Below, in pieces: positions 7,952 through 15,741 of a stretch of 41,135 bases of DNA. The DNA is taken from assembly GCA_030550155.1 (NCBI GenBank), contig JAUQPZ010000013.1, positions 1-41,135 on the forward strand. Reading direction: 5' to 3'. The DNA comes from Thermoproteota archaeon. Lineage in GTDB: Archaea; Thermoproteota; Nitrososphaeria_A; Caldarchaeales; Calditenuaceae. Each line of letters opens with the position of its first letter. Position 1 is the stretch's first letter. Both the position numbers and the translations under genes were made by a program. Below the pieces are notes generated by a model that saw only the letters and a list, made by a program, of their open reading frames with translations, ran no database searches and was not told the DNA's origin.

Positions 7952-8503
7952 GTGAGGGCTAGGGATACAGGTCTAGTAGCTGCATGGATAGCGTATGTCT
8001 TTATCGCTGCTGCTATCGCCCTATCGCCCTGGTTCAGCTTCTATGATAACGCCTTAAGCGACCTCGGCAACTATGCAAGACAGGGCCCCCTCGCCGCAAT
8101 CTTTAACATAGGCTTAGTCGCCTCGGGAGCGCTAGCCACGGTCACTGCGGCCCTGATAATTCGTGCGGGCGGGGGCCGTCTAGTCTTACCTTGGTCGGTG
8201 CTTCTCTTTGCGGCTGGAGTAGACCTTGTCTTGGTAGGCATTTTGTCAGAAGACTTCGGCGCAGCCCACTTTGTCGTCTCGGTTATCCTCTTCACACTCT
8301 TCAGCCTGACATTACTGGTTTACGGTGCATGCTCTCTTATGTCTAGGGGCTGGTGGGCCGGGACTTACGCTTTGGTGGCTGGCCTTGTCAGCGCGGCTAT
8401 ATGGATGGTCGATTGGCCTTGGAGGGGTGTCGCAATCCAGGAGCTAGCGTCCTCGCTTTTGATATCGGTGGGTCTCACAACCGTAGCCTTCAGACACGGC
8501 TAG
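7952..8503 (+). CDS. DUF998 family membrane protein
   Basis: About 183 residues with six hydrophobic helices. After the first helix comes SPWFSFYDNALSDLGNYA, the typical N-[AP]-L-S-D-L-G motif of DUF998. Function of the family is unknown. The track start (TTG 7925) would sit inside the TATA box; GTG 7952 is placed correctly for a leaderless mRNA. The gene ends by sharing CTAG (8500-8503) with the convergent copper ATPase gene. Confidence 0.8.
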   Translation: MRARDTGLVAAWIAYVFIAAAIALSPWFSFYDNALSDLGNYARQGPLAAIFNIGLVASGALATVTAALIIRAGGGRLVLPWSVLLFAAGVDLVLVGILSEDFGAAHFVVSVILFTLFSLTLLVYGACSLMSRGWWAGTYALVAGLVSAAIWMVDWPWRGVAIQELASSLLISVGLTTVAFRHG

Positions 8504-10548
8504 TTTAGGGCCGCCCTGTTAATCGTCAGCGAGTTCGTCAGGACCGAGACCGAGCTCAGGGCCATGGCCACCCCCGCCAGTATGGGGTTCAAGTATCCGG
8601 ACGCGGCCACGGGTATGAGCACGGTGTTGTAGATGAATGCCCAGAAGAGGTTCTGTTTGACCTTCCTCATAGTGATTCTGCTGAGGCTAATGGCTCGTGG
8701 AATGTCTAGCGGGTCGTCTCTGATTAGAACTATTCCACCAGACTCCACAGCGACATCTGTCCCGCTACCAATAGCTATGCCCAAGTCAGCCTGCGTCAAG
8801 GCAGGCGCATCGTTAATTCCGTCTCCCACCATCGCAACCCTGCATCCCTGCTCTTGAAGCATCTTCACAACCCTCAGCTTATCCTCCGGCCTCACATTAG
8901 CCATAACCTCAGCGATCCCCACTTTAGCCGCAACCGCCTTAGCGACGCGCTCATTGTCGCCTGTCACCATCAAGACTCGAAGACCCATCTCCCTCAATCT
9001 TTGAACAGCCTCACTCGCATTTTCCCGCGGCTCATCAAAGACGCCAAAGAGCCCAGCAGCCACACCGTCGACGGCCACATACATGATGGAACGGCCCATC
9101 GACTCCAACCTGTTCACAGCGTTTTCAAGGTCAGAAACATCAACCCCTCTGCTCTCCAAAAAAGCACGGCTGCCAACAAGCACGACGCTGCCATTAACAT
9201 GCGCTTCAACACCCTGGCCAGGAACCTCTTCCAGCCTTACCGGCCTTACGGGCTCTAGTCCTTGTTCACGGCACTTTTTGACCACGGCATCGGCTAGTGG
9301 ATGCCGGGAGCCGAGCTCGGCCGAGGCTGCGAATTTCAGCAGAGTCTTTTCGTCGAACTGATTTGATGTAACTATGTCCGCGACCACCGGGACACCCTTC
9401 GTGATTGTCCCTGTCTTGTCTAAAACCACCGCATCGATTCTCTGAGCGCGCTCAAGAACCTCTCCACCCTTAATCAGTATCCCCTTCTCAGCCCCCCTGC
9501 CGGTCCCAACAACTATTGCCGCAGGCGTTGCCAAGCCAAGGGCGCATGGACATGCTATTATCAAGACAGCTATGAAGGAAGTTAGCCCACGTAAGGTTTC
9601 TCCGCCCAACAAAGCCCAGGCAGCAAGCGAGGCTAGAGCCACTGCCACCACTATCGGGACGAAAACCGAGGCCACGCGGTTTGCAAGCCTCTCCACGGGC
9701 GCCTGAGCGGCCTGAGCCTCCTCCACCAGCCTGATGATCTGGGACAGCACGGTGTCGGCTCCAACTTTTGTAGCCTTCAGGACTATCATTCCACCAACGT
9801 TAATCGTCCCACCTATAACCTCCTGACCGGGCCCCTTAGCCAACGGCATGCTCTCACCAGTCACCATCTTCTCGTCAACACTCGTTAAACCCTCAACCAC
9901 GACACCGTCGACAGGAATCCTCTCGCCGGGCCGCACAACAACCAGATCACCAACAATAACCTGCTCGACAGGCACCTCCGCCTCAGCGCCATCCCGCAAA
10001 ACCCTCGCGGTCGGAGGCTGGAGATCCATGAGCCTCCTAATAGCATCAGAGGCCCTCCTCCTCATGAGGTTCTCCAGAAATTTCCCGAGAAGTATGAATG
10101 CTATGATGAGTGCTGACACCTCGTAGTAAAGTGCCTCTGGAAATACTCCCGGCATGAAGGTGACTATAGTGCTGTATCCCCAGGCCGCTGTTGTTCCGAT
10201 GGCGATGAGGGTATCCATGTTGGTCATGCGCGCCTTCAGGGCGTGAATCATCCCCTTATAGAACAGTGAGCCAGCCACGAACTGGACGGGCGTGGCCAGT
10301 AAGAAGAGCAGGTAGGAAACCGGGATAGTCGAGATAGAGAAGGGCAGCCATGTCAAGATAAGCGTGGGTACACCAAGTGCGAAGCTCAGGATTGTTAGAT
10401 GCCTAATTTTTCTAAGCTCAATCTCGGGCGCCAAGAAACTGGTCAAACAGGTTTCAGAGCAGAAATAATACGTCCTGCCTCGCACTGTTGCTTTCAGGGA
10501 GTCTTTATCCTCCGGCACGAACATGCCGCATACAGGGTCCTTAGCCAA
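8500..10548 (-). CDS. copA: Copper-transporting P1B ATPase with N-terminal YHS domain
   Basis: 682 residues. Residues 1-40 are a YHS metal-binding domain (DPVCGMFVP...YYFCSETC) in place of the more usual heavy-metal-associated domain. Then come four helices, the actuator domain with TGES (about 230), the transport-site CPC (ACPCALG, about 333), the phosphorylated DKTGT (about 377), the SRHPLADA nucleotide site and GDGINDAP. CPC with this layout indicates Cu+ export (CopA/CopB group). The YHS domain may hand over copper or sense it. TTG 10548 is needed to keep the DPVCGM motif. Two inverted repeats lie across the promoter and start. A 48-residue stand-alone YHS protein is encoded just upstream, suggesting a small copper-handling unit. 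Confidence 0.92.
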   Translation of the reverse strand: MAKDPVCGMFVPEDKDSLKATVRGRTYYFCSETCLTSFLAPEIELRKIRHLTILSFALGVPTLILTWLPFSISTIPVSYLLFLLATPVQFVAGSLFYKGMIHALKARMTNMDTLIAIGTTAAWGYSTIVTFMPGVFPEALYYEVSALIIAFILLGKFLENLMRRRASDAIRRLMDLQPPTARVLRDGAEAEVPVEQVIVGDLVVVRPGERIPVDGVVVEGLTSVDEKMVTGESMPLAKGPGQEVIGGTINVGGMIVLKATKVGADTVLSQIIRLVEEAQAAQAPVERLANRVASVFVPIVVAVALASLAAWALLGGETLRGLTSFIAVLIIACPCALGLATPAAIVVGTGRGAEKGILIKGGEVLERAQRIDAVVLDKTGTITKGVPVVADIVTSNQFDEKTLLKFAASAELGSRHPLADAVVKKCREQGLEPVRPVRLEEVPGQGVEAHVNGSVVLVGSRAFLESRGVDVSDLENAVNRLESMGRSIMYVAVDGVAAGLFGVFDEPRENASEAVQRLREMGLRVLMVTGDNERVAKAVAAKVGIAEVMANVRPEDKLRVVKMLQEQGCRVAMVGDGINDAPALTQADLGIAIGSGTDVAVESGGIVLIRDDPLDIPRAISLSRITMRKVKQNLFWAFIYNTVLIPVAASGYLNPILAGVAMALSSVSVLTNSLTINRAALN

Positions 10549-10565
10549 TTGTCAGCACCGACAAT
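10548..10565. promoter_or_regulatory. Inverted repeat touching the copA start codon
   Basis: ATTGTC-AGCACC-GACAAT: six-base arms, six-base spacer. The end overlaps the first base of the TTG start. It also contains GGTG (on the minus strand), a possible ribosome binding site. A candidate operator or RNA hairpin controlling copA. Confidence 0.45.
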
Positions 10566-10579
10566 ATATCCTCGCGGAA

Positions 10580-10597
10580 CATGTAAAGTTATACATG
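10580..10597. promoter_or_regulatory. Inverted repeat over the putative copA TATA element
   Basis: CATGTA-AAGTTA-TACATG has the same geometry (6-6-6) as the repeat at 10548-10565 but a different sequence. On the minus strand it contains TATAACTTTA, which can act as a TATA box for a short-leader copA transcript. Candidate operator. Confidence 0.45.
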
Positions 10598-10598
10598 C

Positions 10599-10745
10599 TT
10601 ATTTCTTCAAATATTTTGTTGGCTCCTTATCGAACCTATCCTTACAGATCCTTGAGCAGAAATAGTATGTCACGCCGCCGTATTGAGATTGATGCTTCGC
10701 CGACCTCTCATCCACACGCATGCCACAGACAGGGTCTATGCTCAT
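10599..10745 (-). CDS. 48-residue stand-alone YHS domain protein
   Basis: Too short for the ORF track. Translation: MSIDPVCGMRVDERSAKHQS then QYGGVTYYFCSRICKDRFDK and EPTKYLKK. DPVCGM plus YYFCSxxC is the complete YHS signature, close to the N-terminus of the neighbouring CopA. Cys residues would bind copper or another soft metal. GTTAAATAAG at 10768-10777 is a TATA box centred 27 bases before ATG 10745, so the mRNA is probably leaderless. Likely partner of the copper ATPase, as a chaperone or metal sensor; this role is inferred from sequence likeness and position. Confidence 0.8.
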   Translation of the reverse strand: MSIDPVCGMRVDERSAKHQSQYGGVTYYFCSRICKDRFDKEPTKYLKK

Positions 10746-10767
10746 AGATTTTCACATACACTCAACC

Positions 10768-10777
10768 CTTATTTAAC
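10768..10777 (-). promoter_or_regulatory. TATA box of the YHS microprotein gene
   Basis: GTTAAATAAG (minus strand). It overlaps the TAA stop of the upstream zinc-ribbon microprotein, so the two units are packed end to end. Confidence 0.5.
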
Positions 10778-10895
10778 GCCCCCTGTCTGACCTAACATCG
10801 CTAAGGCCGCATGAGACACACCTGTAGAGCCTGAAACCCTTTTCCACGCGCTCAACCCTCATCTCACCACCGCAGCACGGACACCTATCCGACAA
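10773..10895 (-). CDS. 40-residue zinc-ribbon protein
   Basis: Not in the ORF track. From TTG 10895 the frame reads MSDRCPCCGGEMRVERVEKG then FRLYRCVSCGLSDVRSDRGR. Two Cys pairs (CPCC and CVSC, 17 residues apart) form a classic rubredoxin-like zinc ribbon. TTATAATC on the minus strand (10921-10928) is centred about 28 bases upstream of the TTG, giving a leaderless start. Function unknown; small zinc ribbons often bind nucleic acid or act as metal-dependent adaptors. Position between copper and sulfur genes is suggestive only. Confidence 0.6.
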   Translation of the reverse strand: MSDRCPCCGGEMRVERVEKGFRLYRCVSCGLSDVRSDRGR

Positions 10896-10920
10896 ACCTG
10901 CAGCTGAAAAAAATAGGGCG

Positions 10921-10928
10921 ATTATAAG
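10921..10928 (-). promoter_or_regulatory. TATA box of the 40-aa zinc-ribbon gene
   Basis: CTTATAAT on the minus strand, 27-28 bases before TTG 10895. Supports the short gene and its TTG start. Confidence 0.45.
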
Positions 10929-10944
10929 AATTATCCGTCTCTCC

Positions 10945-11223
10945 TCACTTAGCTCTCCTAGCCCTGATCAGCCAGAGAGAGACGCCGATCTTCTCTATTC
11001 CCAGATACTCCTGCCCATTATTCCGTATGGATTTGGGAACCGTCTCGCATGAGGGTGGATTGTCTATAAGTATCTCCAGGATGGCTCCGGGCTCTATCTG
11101 GCCCAGTGCTTTGGCCGTGTATAGCTGTGGGTAGGGGCAGGTGTAGCCTCTGAGGTCTAGCTTGTATTTTGCCGGCTCTGTCTTCGTTAGTAATGAAGGG
11201 GGGACCTGAATGTTTGCGGCCAT
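10945..11223 (-). CDS. tusA: TusA/SirA family sulfur carrier protein
   Basis: 92 residues. LDLRGYTCPYPQLYTAKAL contains the CPxP signature; its Cys carries persulfide sulfur. The following ILIDNPPSCETVPKSIRNNG fits the family's beta-alpha fold. TusA-type proteins shuttle sulfur in tRNA thiolation, sulfur oxidation or thiosulfate uptake. It is divergent from a YeeE/YedE-type transporter, the usual pairing for thiosulfate or sulfur import, where the TusA-like partner (TsuB) accepts the sulfur. An N-terminal extension of about 20 residues precedes the domain. TATA box at 11248-11257, about 28 bases before ATG 11223. Confidence 0.9.
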   Translation of the reverse strand: MAANIQVPPSLLTKTEPAKYKLDLRGYTCPYPQLYTAKALGQIEPGAILEILIDNPPSCETVPKSIRNNGQEYLGIEKIGVSLWLIRARRAK

Positions 11224-11247
11224 GCCCGTAGTTTGGTATCGGCCTCG

Positions 11248-11318
11248 ATATAAATATTACATTATTTCACCCTTAGTTTAGTATTATAACAGATAAATAT
11301 TACTTAGGGGGCTTTATC
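11248..11318. promoter_or_regulatory. tusA / yeeE divergent promoter region with 11-bp direct repeat
   Basis: ATAAATATTAC occurs at 11250-11260 and 11293-11303, 43 bases apart, about four helical turns. The first copy overlaps the minus-strand TATA box of tusA. A plus-strand TATA (CTTTATC, 11312-11318) is centred 25 bases before the yeeE GTG at 11340. The two repeats could bind one regulator that controls both genes. Confidence 0.5.
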
Positions 11319-11339
11319 CCCGAGGTGTCATAAAGGGAC

Positions 11340-12533
11340 GTGAGCAGGCAAATCTACATCTCCGCAATCCTGATAGGAGTTGTCTCGACGGCTCTCGGAT
11401 ACTTCGCCTACCTGACCGCAGGAAAGGGCTCAATCTGGGGTATAACGACCGGCGAGTCTAAACTCGGCGGTATCTTCTGGAAAAGCCTCGGACTACCCGT
11501 CGACCAGCTACACTATTTTCAGCAGTTCAAGCTGATAAACACGCTAGAAGACCCCACACAGTTGATCGTTTTCTCGATAATTTTTGGAGGATTATTCACC
11601 GCGCTACTGACAAAGAGCTTCGTGATCAAGCATATACCAGATAAATGGATGCTACTTCAAGCCATCGTCGGCGGCGCACTACTCGGCTACGGCGCCAGAC
11701 TTGCCCTCGGATGCAATATTGGAAACTTTTTATCCGCGTGGGCGGCCGGCGGAGTACACGCAGCCATCTTCACAGCCGCGCTTCTCCCAGGAACATACTT
11801 AGGCTTGAAATTCACTGAACACTTCTTCCTACCGCGAGCCACGCCGAGAAAGGCCAGCTACTCGCCGCCACTCACCACTCAACCATGGATAGGGATTGTG
11901 TTCGCTGCGGCAGCACTCGCAGTTACGCCGCTACTCAAACCCCTCGCGACGGTCTGGTGGGTAGCGGGGTTAGCGTTCGGAGCGTTAGGGTGGATATCGG
12001 GCATATGCTTCGCATCGTGCTACAGAGACTTAGTCGCGCCCAAATACGCGAGCGGAGTCATGGTGAAAGCAATCGGCCTAGCGGTCCTCACATACAGTAC
12101 AGGAGTGTATATTCTCCAGTTGATTAACACGCCGTTCTCACTGACACCCCCGCAGATTGGCGTCGCCCAGATCCTTATAGGCGGAGTAGTGTTTGGGGCT
12201 GGAATAGGGGTGGCGGGCTCATGCATATTCAGCAGCGAGTGGAGAGCTGGTGGAGGCAGCATTTACTCGCTGATAGTTCTACTCTCGACGATACTGATCG
12301 GAATGCCGGCTCTCGCGCTTCATTATGACTGGTGGCTAGCGGTTCTGCCCCAAGACCCTAAGCCATTCACCCTCTACAACTTCGGACCACATATAGGGTA
12401 CATCGCACCGCTCTCATTCTCCCTGATACTGATACTATTCGGCTCATACATCGACACAGCGACACGTAACGCAGTATCTACTTGGCTAGGTGCGAAACTG
12501 TTAGGAAAGCAATCCGAGCCGAGGCTCAGATAA
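11340..12533 (+). CDS. YeeE/YedE family sulfur (thiosulfate) transporter
   Basis: 397 residues, about ten hydrophobic helices. Two halves each carry the family Cys motif: YGARLALGCNIGNFLSAWA and FGAGIGVAGSCIFSSEWRAGG, plus GICFASCYRD in the middle. Bacterial TsuA of this family imports thiosulfate, with these Cys residues contacting the substrate. Divergent tusA supports sulfur import and hand-off. The GTG start at 11340 fits the TATA box and a leaderless mRNA. Thiosulfate as substrate is by family analogy; other sulfur or selenium species are possible. Confidence 0.85.
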   Translation: MSRQIYISAILIGVVSTALGYFAYLTAGKGSIWGITTGESKLGGIFWKSLGLPVDQLHYFQQFKLINTLEDPTQLIVFSIIFGGLFTALLTKSFVIKHIPDKWMLLQAIVGGALLGYGARLALGCNIGNFLSAWAAGGVHAAIFTAALLPGTYLGLKFTEHFFLPRATPRKASYSPPLTTQPWIGIVFAAAALAVTPLLKPLATVWWVAGLAFGALGWISGICFASCYRDLVAPKYASGVMVKAIGLAVLTYSTGVYILQLINTPFSLTPPQIGVAQILIGGVVFGAGIGVAGSCIFSSEWRAGGGSIYSLIVLLSTILIGMPALALHYDWWLAVLPQDPKPFTLYNFGPHIGYIAPLSFSLILILFGSYIDTATRNAVSTWLGAKLLGKQSEPRLR

Positions 12534-12653
12534 TTTCCCCGTAAAAACCGTTAAAACTATTTCTCGAGTTTTTATCTGTCAAGCACGTAATACGCGTACC
12601 GGAATTTGAGAGTAAACTAATTTAATAGGTTTAGCCCCTGCCGAATATCGGTC
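12534..12653. other. Intergenic region with T-rich end and regulator promoter
   Basis: The stretch after yeeE holds TAAAAAC...GTTTTTA (7-base arms) and a TTTTT run that may end yeeE transcription. TTTAATAG at 12621-12628 is the TATA box of the downstream gene, centred about 29 bases before ATG 12654. Confidence 0.4.
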
Positions 12654-13376
12654 ATGCCCTCAAAGCCCCGCGCCCCGCCCCTCTCTCAAGCACTTCACCA
12701 AGCATCGCTTGACGCTCTTAGATACATTAAGAGACAGCACAACTATAGGCGGCTTGCAGCGACACTAGGCATCTCGACCTCGACTCTCTCCCGTTACCTG
12801 AGTGGGAAGACAATACCGCGCACACAAAAAATCAGGGCAATACTAGAGGGAATAGTTGATAACATTAAGTATGACGAGCTGGTCGCGGAGTTTTATGGGC
12901 AGGATCTTGACCTAGAGAATGGAGTCTATATCTGCCACGACATAGACACAATCAAGCTTCTAGCTTCTTATCTCTTGAGGAGGTTTATGGGTAGTAAGGT
13001 GGACTCGGTCCTCGCTGTTGAGGAGCATGCCATCCCACTTGCCACCTACTTCGCTGCACTGATTCACGCCGAGCTATACTTTACCCAAGACAAGCACCTG
13101 TGGAGAGACAGCCTTGAAATTGTGTACAGGTCGGAGGGGGGGCATGTAAAGAATAACCTCTGGCTTCCGAGAGGTGTGGCGAGGCGGGGAAAAAGCGTGC
13201 TCGTAATCACGACAGCCCTCCTCAACCATAGCCCCTACAAGGAGATATTCAACGTCCTACAGGATAAGAGGGCCTACGTCGCAGGGCTATTCGCCCTCGT
13301 ATCTAAACGCAATATATGGACAACACTTAGCGTGCCACCGGGTTGCACAAAAATCGTAGTTAAGATGTATGAATAG
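12654..13376 (+). CDS. HTH regulator fused to a phosphoribosyltransferase-like domain
   Basis: 240 residues. Residues 20-70 are a helix-turn-helix (YRRLAATLGISTSTLSRYLSGKTIPR). The remainder follows the orotate phosphoribosyltransferase fold; the segment VLVITTALLNHSP occupies the place of the PRPP-binding loop (VVVDDVxTTG). The two acidic residues and Gly of the active loop are absent, so it is more likely a ligand-sensing repressor than an enzyme. The architecture equals GfcR/PurR-like archaeal regulators, known to control purine or sugar metabolism. Target genes unknown; purP in this window is a candidate. Leaderless ATG 12654. Confidence 0.75.
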   Translation: MPSKPRAPPLSQALHQASLDALRYIKRQHNYRRLAATLGISTSTLSRYLSGKTIPRTQKIRAILEGIVDNIKYDELVAEFYGQDLDLENGVYICHDIDTIKLLASYLLRRFMGSKVDSVLAVEEHAIPLATYFAALIHAELYFTQDKHLWRDSLEIVYRSEGGHVKNNLWLPRGVARRGKSVLVITTALLNHSPYKEIFNVLQDKRAYVAGLFALVSKRNIWTTLSVPPGCTKIVVKMYE

Positions 13377-13394
13377 AAATGACTCGCCACTTCA

Positions 13395-15080
13395 CTAATA
13401 TTGAATAAATCTTCTCCTCCGACGGCTAAGGATCAATGACGCGGCAATTAGGATAGCGACTAATGCTATGAGCGCTGGGAGAATGTAGGTTGTGAATGGC
13501 TCTGCAAATAGGACTGTGGATGTTGATGTCTGCGTCTGGGTTGTGGTCGCCTCTCTCGTAACTGTTTTAGTGGTTGTTTGCGTATCGGTTCTGCTCGTGA
13601 CCTCTGTTCTGGTCGTGAGATATGTTAGTGTTTCAGTTATTGTTGATGTAGCCGTAGTGTATGACGTGCTCGTAGTAGTCAGGAAACTAGTGGTCGAGAC
13701 AGTCGTTGTTACTATGTTGTATGCTGTCTGGGTAGTTATGAGCGTTTCCACACTCGTTGATGTGGTTAGCGCGGTCGTGGTTCGCGTAGTGGTTGTCTCA
13801 CGAATCAAAGTGTCAGGACAGTATCTTGTGTAGAAGGCATCTTGCGGGGATGACGAGTCTATAGATGGTGAGAAGCTCGCGGTGCTTGGAGGCGGAGAGA
13901 TAGCCGTGGCGACGGCGTTCGTTATGCTAGGTGTCAACGACGAGATAGTTACGGAGAGAGTATTTGCAGACATATCGCCTATCACGTAGAACATCGGCCA
14001 GCCAGCCCTTTCCCCGGTGAAGAGGATACATGATCCCGAAGCCTTTATGCCGAGACCTCTATCAACCGCTGAAGGATTCCCTACCACCACGAACGAGTGT
14101 GAGATGTCACCAGCCAAGGTCACGGCCACAAGCATCGCATCTACTGACCCCAAGGCCGTAGTTTCTCCGGTCAGATAGAGCAGCCCGCCGGCCGCATCTA
14201 CCGAGTACCCCCTCTCGTTACTGGTCGTGCCGTATGCTTTAACCCACTGGAGAACCAGTGTAGAGTTGAACTTCGCGATGACAGACTCCAGACCTCTACC
14301 CGGATAGTCTACAGACCCGACAAGGTATATTTCTCCGCCCTGCACTACAATATCATATCCCTGCTCGTCAGCGGCGGTTGCAAGCTCGCGACTTGCTACG
14401 TGGTTTCCATTAACATCGAAGACGGTCAGGAAGATATTGCTTGAGCCGGGTGGGGTGGCCTTCCCCGTGACATATACTCGGCCACCGCTGAGGGAGACGC
14501 CGAAGGCCTCGTCGGCCGCGTCTCTGACCTTAAAAATCCTACCCCAGACAAAGTTCAGGGTGGAATTGACCTTCACTATTAGTGCTCCAGCACCTGTCTG
14601 CGAACCGACAACGTAGAGACTTGGAGAGGCGGAAGGCTCGACTGCAAGATCATAAACAGCCTCTACGCCGCCGAGATCGTAAAGCATAAAGGACTGTAGG
14701 CCGCAGTTGGTATCGAAGGCCGCTATGAAGAAGTTGGGAGGGGCGGGGCCGAAGTTTGTCTGCCCCAGCATGTATACTCTGTTTCCGTGGACCTTTACTG
14801 CTATCCCGAGGTCGTCTCCGCCCAAGTCTATTGAGACGCTGCATCGATGGGTGTCGTCGCTGTTGAATATTGTGAGGTAAGCGTTAGGCGCATTTACGCT
14901 GAAGGAATCGGTGGTGCCCACAACATATATGCCGTTACCGTCCACATCGATGCTCTGGGCTACATCGCTCGCTGCGCCTCCGAATCCGCGCCTGAAAGCT
15001 ACTAATGAGGCCTCAACGGGAGCCACCATTAATGCAAGCAGCAATATCGACAGGGCTAAGGCGATATTTCGGGAAAGCAT
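13395..15080 (-). CDS. Secreted surface protein: beta-propeller-like repeats, Thr-rich stalk, C-terminal anchor
   Basis: 561 residues. Signal peptide MLSRNIALALSILLLALMVA..., then residues 30-400 with repeating units such as GNGIYVVGTTDS, GNRVYMLGQTN, GGRVYVTGKATPPG, GGEIYLVGSVD and GGLLYLTGETTALG, roughly 50 residues apart, typical of propeller repeats (SBBP-like). Residues 430-520 are a Thr/Ser-rich stalk likely to be glycosylated. A helix (YILPALIALVAILIAASLIL) and RRRRR form a membrane anchor. Probably displayed outside the cell. TATA at 15107-15115 places a leaderless start at ATG 15080. Confidence 0.8.
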   Translation of the reverse strand: MLSRNIALALSILLLALMVAPVEASLVAFRRGFGGAASDVAQSIDVDGNGIYVVGTTDSFSVNAPNAYLTIFNSDDTHRCSVSIDLGGDDLGIAVKVHGNRVYMLGQTNFGPAPPNFFIAAFDTNCGLQSFMLYDLGGVEAVYDLAVEPSASPSLYVVGSQTGAGALIVKVNSTLNFVWGRIFKVRDAADEAFGVSLSGGRVYVTGKATPPGSSNIFLTVFDVNGNHVASRELATAADEQGYDIVVQGGEIYLVGSVDYPGRGLESVIAKFNSTLVLQWVKAYGTTSNERGYSVDAAGGLLYLTGETTALGSVDAMLVAVTLAGDISHSFVVVGNPSAVDRGLGIKASGSCILFTGERAGWPMFYVIGDMSANTLSVTISSLTPSITNAVATAISPPPSTASFSPSIDSSSPQDAFYTRYCPDTLIRETTTTRTTTALTTSTSVETLITTQTAYNIVTTTVSTTSFLTTTSTSYTTATSTITETLTYLTTRTEVTSRTDTQTTTKTVTREATTTQTQTSTSTVLFAEPFTTYILPALIALVAILIAASLILSRRRRRFIQY

Positions 15081-15106
15081 GCTGGCGGATTTCGAGAGAA
15101 GGGTTG

Positions 15107-15115
15107 AATATAAAA
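15107..15115 (-). promoter_or_regulatory. TATA box of the surface protein gene
   Basis: TTTTATATT (minus strand), centred 30 bases before ATG 15080. The rest of 15081-15198 holds no gene that I can support. Confidence 0.45.
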
Positions 15116-15198
15116 TAGAGTAGAGGCTACATGGCTGTTAACTCACAGGTATTACCGCAGGGATACCGAGGTAGATTCGCGCCAACAGATAATAATGA

Positions 15199-15732
15199 CT
15201 ATCTTGGACTCGCCATGACCGGCGAAGTTAGTCTCTTATGCAAAATGAAGGCGTTAGCTGACAGCAGCGCGGCGGAAGCGATGGCGGGTGCGAGGCCTAA
15301 GATGGAGGAGAGTGAGATTCCCAGAATAGCGACAGTAGGAGCCCAGCCGCAGCAAGCATAGGTTGCGGTGGCTATTGAGGAGAGCAGCATCGCTAAACCA
15401 GTTCCCGTGCTCCTGAGGAGGCATGCGCGTACCATTCCCCGCCTGACGAGTTTAAGCAGCATGTCCACGTTTAAGACCACCAAAGCCGAGATCAGGGCTC
15501 CTAAGAAAACTACGTATAGCCTTACCATGACCATGCTTTCATTCCAGAAGAGCTGGATACCCGGCCCATTATAGTTTTGTGACTCAAAATAGACGTAGAC
15601 AGCTTTGAAGCCCTCTACGCGGATATTCGGTAATAGGAAATACTGAGTGGCTCCGCTAAGATATGAGAAGACAGCCATGTATGCTATCCCTATGGCCAGT
15701 GCGAGGAGGGTATCTTTTCTGAAATTACTCAC
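15199..15732 (-). CDS. Membrane protein linked to Sco1, unknown
   Basis: 177 residues with about four helices and an external-looking loop of some 45 residues after the first (ATQYFLLPNIRVEGF...NESMVM). The third hydrophobic region contains TYACCGWAPTVAILG, a Cys pair at a helix end that could bind metal or form a disulfide. No family recognised. It starts (GTG 15732) nine bases after the sco1 stop, and AAGGTGATG lies just upstream as ribosome binding site, so the two are one operon. Involvement in copper delivery or oxidase assembly is inferred from this context. Confidence 0.65.
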   Translation of the reverse strand: MSNFRKDTLLALAIGIAYMAVFSYLSGATQYFLLPNIRVEGFKAVYVYFESQNYNGPGIQLFWNESMVMVRLYVVFLGALISALVVLNVDMLLKLVRRGMVRACLLRSTGTGLAMLLSSIATATYACCGWAPTVAILGISLSSILGLAPAIASAALLSANAFILHKRLTSPVMASPR

Positions 15733-15741
15733 CCTGAAGCA

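Noticed and set aside
13492-13833. Val-rich 113-aa plus-strand ORF
   Set aside because: Antisense of the Thr-rich stalk of the surface protein; Thr codons read backwards as Val-rich.
15131-15361. 76-aa plus-strand ORF
   Set aside because: Mostly antisense to the Sco1-linked membrane protein.
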